From: Paenibacillus alkaliterrae
Lineage (GTDB): Bacteria; Bacillota; Bacilli; Paenibacillales; Paenibacillaceae
Assembly (NCBI RefSeq): GCF_021532375.1
Contig: NZ_JAKGAP010000022.1
Coordinates: 57,290-121,289, forward strand
Direction of reading: 5' to 3'
Length of the DNA: 64,000 bases
Below, piece by piece: positions 33,260 to 40,539 of this stretch. Under the pieces are notes generated by a model. It was not told the DNA's origin. It worked only from the letters and a program-made list of their open reading frames with translations, and ran no database searches. A program made the position numbers and the translations under genes. The stretch's first letter is position 1. The number at the start of each line of letters is the position of its first letter.

Positions 33260-33513
33260 TGCGCTGGATTAAGCACGATAAAGCCAATATGGAGATAGGA
33301 GAGGTCGCCCCACCAACGGGTGACCTCTTTTTTGTGGACGGAAATGGCAGCAAAGCCATTGTTAACGGAGTGCTGTATATCGACGGCAAGCCCGCCCCAA
33401 TCGGTCAACACGAAATCAAACTCGAAAATGGCGATACTTTACTCATAGATATAGATGCGAAAGGCAAGGCGGTACGTAAGGCGATTCGGAAGGGAGGCGG
33501 TAAGGTTGGCTAA
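33259..33513 (+). CDS. Small tail-module protein, unknown function
   Basis: This 84-aa protein overlaps the tape measure stop. It is beta-rich in the middle (GDLFFVDGNGSKAIVNGVLYIDGK) and basic at the C-terminus. Function is unknown. It overlaps the fibre gene start by 8 bp, so it is probably coupled to it. Confidence 0.7.
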   Translation: MRWIKHDKANMEIGEVAPPTGDLFFVDGNGSKAIVNGVLYIDGKPAPIGQHEIKLENGDTLLIDIDAKGKAVRKAIRKGGGKVG

Positions 33514-36500
33514 CACCATAGTACAGGTAGGCCTTGCCGATCCTCCAGCATTATCAGCCGTTGCAACCGGAGCGGAAGCAAAAGCACAGGCGTATACTTT
33601 AATCGCTCCAACGCTTGCCTCAAGCCCACTTACTATTAAACATCCGGATGGCACCGCGTTCAACTGGAGACCGACGGAATTAGCCTACAGAGATGCTACC
33701 GGGCAGATGGACTATCTGGTAGGTTCGTCGCCGTCCTCTCTTTCCACGAGAGGGAAAGAAGCACGGTATGCCCGGACGTTTCCAAATGCAGACGACATAT
33801 TCATAGCGCAAGCTGGGGGCGTCAAACACTGGACGGTTCTACACGAGCCTCCACGCACTCCTGCCGCTTATCTAGGCGCAGGCATAGAATTCGGGGTAAG
33901 CGGACTTATTACAGGCATTCCGTTGCCGCTGGGTAGCCATAAAGAGATCGCCTCTGACCGATTTAATTTCCCGGAGCCGATCGCAAAAGACCTGAACGGC
34001 AAAGAAATCAAAGGCCGCTATGAAGTTAAAAACACGGCTAGTGGACAGCAGCTCTTCATTTGGTTCCCGTACTCATTCCTGCGGACGGCAACGTATCCGA
34101 TAATGCTCGATCCGACAGTCGTCATCAATGCGGCGTACGATACGAGCGGTAACGGTGGACGGAAGATCGTTCGATTGAGTAATGGGTGGCTGGTGGCTGT
34201 TGCGTATGGAGGGACGGGCAGCGCCGCAAGGTTCTATAGGTCAACTGATGAAGGAGTGACCTGGGCGGAGTTTACGCATGCAACTGGTATTCCCGGTACT
34301 GGATCGGGAAGAAACATAGCAATTGCAAGTTCTGGTACTACGGTTTATCTACTCTGCTTTGGAACTCCAGCCACCAATTATGACGTTAAATTTATTAAAT
34401 TCGATGCGACTACGGTGCCGAATACAGACCGGTTATCGAGTGCCGTTGTTCTAGATACGATTACTGGCTATGATTCGATCTCATTAATCATCGACGGAAC
34501 AGGCGCGATCCATGCAGTGTGGGCGTGTAAAAACGGCACGTATCCCAATTCTTTCAATATCAGGTATAGCAAAAGTACCGATATCGGGGCAACTTGGGCG
34601 GTCCCCACGCAGATTACAAAAGCAAATAACTCGCTTGAATACGTTCAGAATCCAAGCATAATATTCCGAAATGGGCATCCGATTATTGTCACAGAAGTAA
34701 AAGGATCAGGCGGTTTTATTAACGGGCTGTGTTACATTCTGGCATTTACTACGGCATTTACGACTACGAGTTCCGCTTGGATGAACGCTTCATATAAGGA
34801 TGCAAGTTGGGGAGATGCGATTGTTTACCAGTCCGCAGCGGTATCGCACAACCAAAATAATGTGATTGCAATCCTAAAGAAATACGGGAGCAACGTCGGA
34901 CGTATATGGGCTGTTTGGGATGGGCTTGATGCCACTGATACTACCAAGCGTAATTTACGTGTATCTTATTCCGATGACGGAGGAGCTACATGGTCTGCCG
35001 CTGTGAAAGCTACGACCGGAAACACGGTTGACCGTCAAAAACCTACTGTAGGCGAAAGTACCGCTGGAGATGTGTTCGCATTCTATCAAGACGCCACATC
35101 AATTTCGTACCAAAAGTGCTCGAATGGTACAGTAACCTTCGGTAGCGTAACATCCTTTGCTGGGAGCGGTACGAATCCATCAGCAATGTCGGAAGAAGCG
35201 AACGTAATGATGGGTGTCATTTACATGGACGCATCACAGGTCAAATTCGAGAAACTCTCATTCAACCAAGCGCCGAACGCTCCGACACTAGGCACACGTA
35301 CTAACTTCGACGCAACGTCTTCGGCGGCATTTACATGGACCTTTAGCGATCCGGACGCAGGCAACACGCAATCCGCGTACCAGTTGCTGATTAAACGAGT
35401 ATCCGACGGCGTAACGGTCATCGATACGGGTAAGGTCGCCAGCACGACGAGCAGCCACACAGTAGCCGCCAATGCACTCACGAACAACGTACAATACCAA
35501 TGGCAAGTGCGGACGTGGGACCAAGGGGATTTGGTAGGTCCATACAGCTCGCTTGCTTCATTTTGGACGAGCGCAAAGCCTACCGCAAGCATTACGACTC
35601 CGGCAACGGATGGCGCAACGGTATCGAGCTCAAGCTTGACCACACAGTGGTCCTTTTCCGATCCGGAAAGTGAAGGTCAATCTGCTTACCAAGTAAAACT
35701 TACCAGCAATGCCGATGCCGTTCTGTGGGACAGCGGGAAAGTAGCGGACGTAAACGCCCGGAGTCGGACGATTGGTTATACGCTCGTAAATAGTACGAGT
35801 TATAAGGTCAAGGTGACTGTGTGGGATGCGAAGGATGTCGCCAGCACGGAGGTTGTACGAACGTTTACGACGAGTTTCACGCCGCCTGCCACGCCGACTA
35901 TCGCTGTTACCGCTCAAAATGGGTATATCGGCCTTGCCGTAACGAATCCCGTACCGAGCGGTAGCCAGCCGACTGTAAATAGCAATGACCTGTACCGTCG
36001 GAAACTTGGGGAAACGACATGGCAGCGCATCGTTGCCGGGATTGCCGTTAACGGATCATTTAACGATTACGCAGCGGCTTCGGGTCAAGCCTACGAATAC
36101 AAGGCGACAGCGATCGGAAGCAACGGAACTACAGCGGATAGCGCAGCGGCCAATGCAAGCATCACGCTCTCTGGTGTTTGGCTGCATGATGTTGCGGATC
36201 CAGGTGGAACATTCAATAACTTTAAGATGGACGGGACTGGCCGCAGCTCTAATTGGCAGGCCGAGGCCAGCATGATGAAGTTCGCCGGACGTTCCGGGGC
36301 GGTGGCCGAGTTTGGGGAGCAAGAAGAAGGCAGCGTTACAGCTCAGATCCAGATGCTCCGAAACAGCATAGACGTTGAGAAGTTGAATTCACTGGTGCGC
36401 CGAAAAGGGACATTGTGCTACCGAGACGGAAGAGGCCGAAAGCTCTTTGGAGTGATTATCACACTGCCATTTAAAGATGAGGACTTTGGGTACGCGACCA

Positions 36501-36541
36501 CTATTGAAGTAATCGAAACAAGTTACTCAGAAACGGTGTGA
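33506..36541 (+). CDS. Sialidase-like tail fibre/baseplate protein with fused distal-tail-like C-terminus
   Basis: This 1011-aa protein starts at TTG 33506 after GGGAGG. Residues about 200-580 form a beta-propeller-like domain with at least three Asp-box motifs (STDEGVTW near 245, STDIGATW near 356, SDDGGATW near 488). Two or three fibronectin-III-like units follow (about 590-890: WTFSDPDAGNTQSAYQLLI, WSFSDPESEGQSAYQVKL). The last 110 residues (DPGGTFNNFKMDGTGRSS...) look like a phage tail or baseplate domain. It is probably the host-recognition protein. Enzymatic activity is unproven. Confidence 0.82.
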   Translation: MANTIVQVGLADPPALSAVATGAEAKAQAYTLIAPTLASSPLTIKHPDGTAFNWRPTELAYRDATGQMDYLVGSSPSSLSTRGKEARYARTFPNADDIFIAQAGGVKHWTVLHEPPRTPAAYLGAGIEFGVSGLITGIPLPLGSHKEIASDRFNFPEPIAKDLNGKEIKGRYEVKNTASGQQLFIWFPYSFLRTATYPIMLDPTVVINAAYDTSGNGGRKIVRLSNGWLVAVAYGGTGSAARFYRSTDEGVTWAEFTHATGIPGTGSGRNIAIASSGTTVYLLCFGTPATNYDVKFIKFDATTVPNTDRLSSAVVLDTITGYDSISLIIDGTGAIHAVWACKNGTYPNSFNIRYSKSTDIGATWAVPTQITKANNSLEYVQNPSIIFRNGHPIIVTEVKGSGGFINGLCYILAFTTAFTTTSSAWMNASYKDASWGDAIVYQSAAVSHNQNNVIAILKKYGSNVGRIWAVWDGLDATDTTKRNLRVSYSDDGGATWSAAVKATTGNTVDRQKPTVGESTAGDVFAFYQDATSISYQKCSNGTVTFGSVTSFAGSGTNPSAMSEEANVMMGVIYMDASQVKFEKLSFNQAPNAPTLGTRTNFDATSSAAFTWTFSDPDAGNTQSAYQLLIKRVSDGVTVIDTGKVASTTSSHTVAANALTNNVQYQWQVRTWDQGDLVGPYSSLASFWTSAKPTASITTPATDGATVSSSSLTTQWSFSDPESEGQSAYQVKLTSNADAVLWDSGKVADVNARSRTIGYTLVNSTSYKVKVTVWDAKDVASTEVVRTFTTSFTPPATPTIAVTAQNGYIGLAVTNPVPSGSQPTVNSNDLYRRKLGETTWQRIVAGIAVNGSFNDYAAASGQAYEYKATAIGSNGTTADSAAANASITLSGVWLHDVADPGGTFNNFKMDGTGRSSNWQAEASMMKFAGRSGAVAEFGEQEEGSVTAQIQMLRNSIDVEKLNSLVRRKGTLCYRDGRGRKLFGVIITLPFKDEDFGYATTIEVIETSYSETV

Positions 36542-36552
36542 GGTGAGAAAAC

Positions 36553-37008
36553 ATGCCCTATAATACAAAGGCTATGGTTAAGGACGTAGGAAACATACAA
36601 GTGCCTCAGCTATACAACCCGGTAACAGACGCTTATGAGGTGCTTCAAGGCGGAGACGGTGCGCCAAGACAGACGCATTGGGGAAGTCGGTTAGTGGAGG
36701 TTGTGCTTCAAAACGCCGCAATCGCAACTGGTAACGGTACTCCGTTCACCGTTGATACATTCCGAACACTGGTTATAAAGATTTCAGGCACGAGTACTAG
36801 CCGTACCATCGCTTTCGAAGAAGGAGATGCTGACGGGAATTATACGCCGATTCGAGGTTTTAGGCGATCTGATAACATCGCCGATAACCAATCAACAGGA
36901 ACAAATGAAGTGTGGCAGTTTGATATCATCGGAGCCAAAACCATTCGAGCACGAATATCCGCTGTAGCCGGCGGAAACGTGACGATTAAAGGAAATGCTG
37001 CGGTGTAA
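36553..37008 (+). CDS. Tail/baseplate protein, unknown family
   Basis: The 151-aa protein is beta-rich and begins MPYNTKAMVKDVGNIQVPQ. The part from TFRTLVIKISGTSTSRTIAF onward looks like a jelly-roll type receptor-binding or baseplate upper domain. It lies between two baseplate-like genes. I cannot name a family. Confidence 0.65.
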   Translation: MPYNTKAMVKDVGNIQVPQLYNPVTDAYEVLQGGDGAPRQTHWGSRLVEVVLQNAAIATGNGTPFTVDTFRTLVIKISGTSTSRTIAFEEGDADGNYTPIRGFRRSDNIADNQSTGTNEVWQFDIIGAKTIRARISAVAGGNVTIKGNAAV

Positions 37009-37020
37009 GGAGGCGAGCCG

Positions 37021-38211
37021 GTGCAATCACTAGCCAGAAATGGGTTTTCGCATGAACAGGTAAAAGCGGCATTGCATGCACCCAATAGATCGATCGCCTT
37101 TAGATACGATTTGCTGGACTCGCAGAGCAAATTTAAGTCTGGGTTAACCAATGTTCTCTCCGGTACAGTCTCCAATAACGCGCTTGCCGATATTAAACGG
37201 ACAGCGCGTTTTTCATTGCGAGATGATGGTGCCATTAACTTCCTGAGTGACCGCATCAAACCGTATGTGAGGTTGTGGATCCCGCCAGGTCGTATACTCG
37301 CCAGGCACTATGCATTTCTACAAGCGTCTCAACCGTTCCTCTATCAAACGATTCAGGAGTCTCCCGAGGCAGGCGGATGGATCGAATGGCCGCTCGGGGT
37401 GTTCATGCTGTCAACGCCCGTTAGGCGATCACAGGACAGCGGTGCTGTGATCAGAGATATAGAAGCATACGATCAGGCGCAGATACTCCGCGAGGATAAA
37501 GTAACCAGTCAATACTTCGTAGCGGCCGGGATCAATTACGTTACGGCAGTCAAGACGCTACTCGATGGCGCCAGCATCGCAGCGCAGAATTTGACGCCCA
37601 GCAGCCGCACGCTCCCTGTGGATCGGGAGTGGCCAGGAGGTACGCCTAAGCTTGAGATCATAAACGAGCTGCTGGCGGCACTGAACTATGACGCGCTCTA
37701 TTTCGACGAGGATGGTGTCGCGGTAGCTCGCCCGTACGTCACGCCAGATCAGAGAGCATCGGAGTATGTTTATGCCGATGACGCAGAGAGCGTCATATTT
37801 CCGGAAGTTGAAGAAACGTTGGATCTTTTCAACGTACCGAATAAATTTGTGCTCGTAGTCAGTCAACCGGATAGGCCGGTGCTGAAATCGGTGTATACCA
37901 ACAGCAATCCGTCATCGATGACGTCATCGATCAGCCGCGGCCGCACGATCGTTGATTATCTCCAAGTGGACGCAGCTGACCAAGCTACACTTGACAGCCT
38001 GGCGCAGACAGCCGCAATTAAGGCGTCGCAGGTTTACCAAACGGTAACGCTCCAAACGGCGATCATGCCGCAGCACTCGTATAATGACGTGTTTTCGCTT
38101 CGCTTCAGTGCTTTGGGTATAGACGCCAAGTATGAGGAGATCGGGTGGAGCATGGCTTTAAAAGCTGGAGGCCAGATGCGCCACACGATTCGGCGCATCG
38201 TCACGGTTTAA
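37021..38211 (+). CDS. Baseplate protein resembling DUF5048
   Basis: The 396-aa product (GTG start after AAGGAGG) has FRYDLLDSQSKFKSGLTNVL, RTARFSLRDDGAINFLSDRIKPY, WPLGVFMLSTPVR and EVEETLDLFNVPNKFVLVVS, which fits tail hub proteins of the DUF5048 type found in Firmicutes phages. It probably forms part of the tail tip hub. No peptidase or lysozyme motif is visible. Confidence 0.75.
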   Translation: MQSLARNGFSHEQVKAALHAPNRSIAFRYDLLDSQSKFKSGLTNVLSGTVSNNALADIKRTARFSLRDDGAINFLSDRIKPYVRLWIPPGRILARHYAFLQASQPFLYQTIQESPEAGGWIEWPLGVFMLSTPVRRSQDSGAVIRDIEAYDQAQILREDKVTSQYFVAAGINYVTAVKTLLDGASIAAQNLTPSSRTLPVDREWPGGTPKLEIINELLAALNYDALYFDEDGVAVARPYVTPDQRASEYVYADDAESVIFPEVEETLDLFNVPNKFVLVVSQPDRPVLKSVYTNSNPSSMTSSISRGRTIVDYLQVDAADQATLDSLAQTAAIKASQVYQTVTLQTAIMPQHSYNDVFSLRFSALGIDAKYEEIGWSMALKAGGQMRHTIRRIVTV

Positions 38212-38225
38212 GAGGAGGGGTAGAT

Positions 38226-38492
38226 TTGATAGAAAGGCTGTTCAGCTCAATTCGAGATCTGGCAAAAAAAGAAGTGAAACATCATCTTTCTTCTCTGGAT
38301 GCGCAATCCACGTTTACCCGATTCGGCACAGTAACCGATGCTACCGGTCGTCCGAAAGTGCGGTTTGATGTGGAGGATGCTGCAACTGATCGGCGTTATC
38401 CCTATGTCGCATCCTATACTCCAGTCACGGGTGACCGCGTCATGCTGGTCCGTGGCGGGAATACTTGGGTTGTTGTCGGTAAGGTCATTTAA
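38226..38492 (+). CDS. Small OB-fold-like baseplate protein
   Basis: This 88-aa protein starts at TTG 38226 after GAGGAGGGG. TFTRFGTVTDATGRPKVRFDVED and SYTPVTGDRVMLVRGGNTWVVVGKV suggest a small beta-barrel as in baseplate spike or gp5-like OB domains. Its place after the hub gene supports a tail role. The upstream in-frame extension overlaps the preceding gene and is unlikely. Confidence 0.7.
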   Translation: MIERLFSSIRDLAKKEVKHHLSSLDAQSTFTRFGTVTDATGRPKVRFDVEDAATDRRYPYVASYTPVTGDRVMLVRGGNTWVVVGKVI

Positions 38493-38505
38493 ATTGCCTA
38501 GTCCA

Positions 38506-38535
38506 ATCCCGAGTCGATCGGGGCTTTTTTATTTT
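38506..38535 (+). terminator. Intrinsic terminator after the tail genes
   Basis: CCCGA-GTCGA-TCGGG is followed by CTTTTTTATTTTT. It separates structural from lysis genes, though the lysis genes may be reached by partial read-through. Confidence 0.75.
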
Positions 38536-38562
38536 TATAAAATTATCATTGGAGGTATGACA

Positions 38563-39024
38563 ATGCAACAAATCAGAGAATACCTATCAAACATTTCCGC
38601 AGCAGCGGTAGGCTCCAATGAAAGGGAGTCCGCGATCGGAGTTATCGTTGCGATAATCGGGGCTGCTGGTACTGCCCTCGGCGGGTGGGATAAAGGCATG
38701 ATTATACTCATTATTCTTATGGCCGGCGATTACATCACAGGCGTTCTCGGGGCGATCAAGACAAAAACAGTAAATAGCGATGTAATGTACTGGGGCGGTA
38801 TTCGAAAGATCGTTGTCCTGTTTGTCATCTATCTGGCTTACGCCATCGATGGATGGATGCACCCGGACGCACCTATTTTCCGAACGCTTGCGATTTACTT
38901 TTACGTAGGCCGCGAAGGACTGTCTGTCATAGAGAATCTTGGGACGCTGAATGTACCGTTGCCTCAGAAAATGAAAGACGTGCTGCAGCAGCTGAATGAA
39001 AAGGGAGAGGGTAAAAGTGGTTAA
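38563..39024 (+). CDS. Phage holin, holin_4/TcdE-like
   Basis: The 153-aa protein has three or four membrane segments (IGVIVAIIGAAGTALGG, MIILIILMAGDYITGVLG, IVVLFVIYLAYAI, FRTLAIYFYVGREGLSVIEN) and the conserved DYITGVLGAIKTKTVNSDVMYWGG of the holin_4_1 family. It forms holes that let the amidase reach the wall. ATG 38563 follows GGAGG. It overlaps the endolysin by 8 bp. Confidence 0.93.
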   Translation: MQQIREYLSNISAAAVGSNERESAIGVIVAIIGAAGTALGGWDKGMIILIILMAGDYITGVLGAIKTKTVNSDVMYWGGIRKIVVLFVIYLAYAIDGWMHPDAPIFRTLAIYFYVGREGLSVIENLGTLNVPLPQKMKDVLQQLNEKGEGKSG

Positions 39025-39670
39025 ATACATCGTTGACCACATCCCGGGGAACACGCCGTTGCATAGACGGCCTGAGTATAAGATGGCTCCGACATCCATC
39101 ACGATCCATAACACCGGCAACATGAAAAGCACCGCTCGCAATGAACGTGCTTATCTAACCAACCCATCAAACAACCGTACAGCATCATACCACATCGTCA
39201 TAGATGAGCATGAGGCTATCGAGTGCATACCTTTGAACGAATCCACATGGCATGCTGGTGATGGTGGAGCTGCTGACAGCGGGAACAGAACGTCGATCGG
39301 CATCGAGATATGCGAGAGTGGTAATTATGCCAGGACGCTCGACAATACAGCGGAGCTAGTGGCCAGCATGCTTAAGGAGCGAGGCTGGGGCGTAGATCGC
39401 TTGCGCCGTCACTATGATTGGTCCCGCAAAATATGCCCGCGATTGATGTACGATAACGGCTCATGGGCTGGCTGGGCGGTGTTCAAGAACACGGTTGCTG
39501 CAAAGTTGAAGCCGAAGGAGGTTGAACACGAAATGACGAAAGAGGATGCAGACAAAATCATTGAATTCCTTAAAGCTGGCTACGCCATATCTGCAGAACC
39601 GGCGAGTCGCAATGAGTTTAACCGTTTAGCGAACGAGCTCCGTAAAGTAAGCGGACAGAAAGAACAATAA
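39017..39670 (+). CDS. Endolysin, N-acetylmuramoyl-L-alanine amidase
   Basis: The 217-aa protein has an amidase_2/PGRP domain: zinc ligand His in PTSITIHNTGN (about 30), SYHIVIDEHEAIECIP, and the second ligand region RRHYDWSRKICPRLM (about 133-147). The C-terminal 45 residues are helical and may bind wall. It cleaves the peptide stem from muramic acid. GTG 39017 is preferred; ATG 38996 would deepen the overlap. Confidence 0.93.
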   Translation: MVKYIVDHIPGNTPLHRRPEYKMAPTSITIHNTGNMKSTARNERAYLTNPSNNRTASYHIVIDEHEAIECIPLNESTWHAGDGGAADSGNRTSIGIEICESGNYARTLDNTAELVASMLKERGWGVDRLRRHYDWSRKICPRLMYDNGSWAGWAVFKNTVAAKLKPKEVEHEMTKEDADKIIEFLKAGYAISAEPASRNEFNRLANELRKVSGQKEQ

Positions 39671-39673
39671 AGC

Positions 39674-39714
39674 AGAAGCCCACTGGCCTATTTGGTCGGT
39701 GGGCTTCTTTGTAT
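39674..39714. terminator. Bidirectional terminator between lysis and accessory genes
   Basis: AGAAGCCCAC-N15-GTGGGCTTCT is a perfect 10-bp stem followed by TTGTATTT. It serves the amidase and the convergent nuclease gene. Confidence 0.88.
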
Positions 39715-40455
39715 TTATGACTCACACGCTACTCCATCCCCATCGCGATCTAGCTTTGTACTATATCCAGGATCCCCTATGCGAATCGGTGCTTTACCGG
39801 CCGCTTTAGCCTCTGCGCATGAGTTATAAACGACCGTAAGATCAGGTTTTGCGGTTTCTACAGTTGTATTTCCGCCGCCATTGATGACAAACAATACTCG
39901 CGTACCGTCTGTATACCCTTCAAGCTGATTGCCTACCCATGAACCTGCGCCACGATTATCGGTAGGCGTTACATAAGCAACACTAGCTCCTGCTCCACCT
40001 TCCGCGCATATTGCCATTGGCCACTCATCGCGATCATAGCCATCCTTAGTCGGTATCCCTTTTAGGGATTCATCGCGGTTTTCGTCCGCGCCAGCTCTAT
40101 CAATCGTGCATACCGCAGATTCACCTTTAGCGATAGCCGAAGCGATGTGAGCTGCTGTTTCCGGGTAGCGGTCAGCGGGAAAGTGCAGCGTAACAGTTTT
40201 TGCCGTTTCTGCCGTCGTAGATCCACTTGTAATCCGGATTGTCTTTGTGCTGCCTTCCCACTCAACTTTAGCTCCGAGAAGCTCGCCCGTTGCACGCAGC
40301 GGTAGGTATGTGGTTCCGTTAATTACTTTTGCATCAACGTTCGCAACTTTACCATTAACGATGATCGTAAATTTCGTTGCGGCGTACGCTCCGATACCGG
40401 CAGCGGCGAACATGAGCAGGGCGATCACGAGAGATAAAAACAGTTTCCTTCTCAT
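39715..40455 (-). CDS. Secreted NucA/NucB-type nuclease with stalk and excalibur domains
   Basis: The 246-aa protein has a signal peptide (residues 1-25, [21 protein letters not shown]), a copper-amine-oxidase-N-like stalk domain (about 28-75; [21 protein letters not shown]), a NucA/NucB DNA-entry nuclease domain (about 105-200; [32 protein letters not shown]) with acidic catalytic residues, and a C-terminal excalibur calcium-binding motif ([10 protein letters not shown]). It would degrade DNA outside the cell or at the wall. It has its own leftward promoter-like region and is likely expressed in the lysogen. Confidence 0.9.
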   Translation of the reverse strand: MRRKLFLSLVIALLMFAAAGIGAYAATKFTIIVNGKVANVDAKVINGTTYLPLRATGELLGAKVEWEGSTKTIRITSGSTTAETAKTVTLHFPADRYPETAAHIASAIAKGESAVCTIDRAGADENRDESLKGIPTKDGYDRDEWPMAICAEGGAGASVAYVTPTDNRGAGSWVGNQLEGYTDGTRVLFVINGGGNTTVETAKPDLTVVYNSCAEAKAAGKAPIRIGDPGYSTKLDRDGDGVACES

Positions 40456-40477
40456 TTCCTAACCCCTTCCAATTTAA

Positions 40478-40495
40478 TAGAATGAGACCATTCTA
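40478..40495. promoter_or_regulatory. Palindromic operator-like site before the nuclease gene
   Basis: TAGAATG-AGAC-CATTCTA has perfect 7-bp arms. Read leftward it lies immediately after a TATAGT -10-like hexamer (40500-40495), so it would overlap the transcription start, 23-40 bp before the ATG. A repressor site is likely; which protein binds is unknown. Confidence 0.55.
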
Positions 40496-40539
40496 CTATA
40501 GTCGCCCATATCTTGGAAAGGGTTTTGTCTGAATTAGAT

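Noticed and set aside
38338..38562. Long N-terminal extension of the holin
   Set aside because: It overlaps the baseplate gene and a terminator; ATG 38563 has GGAGG and gives normal holin length.
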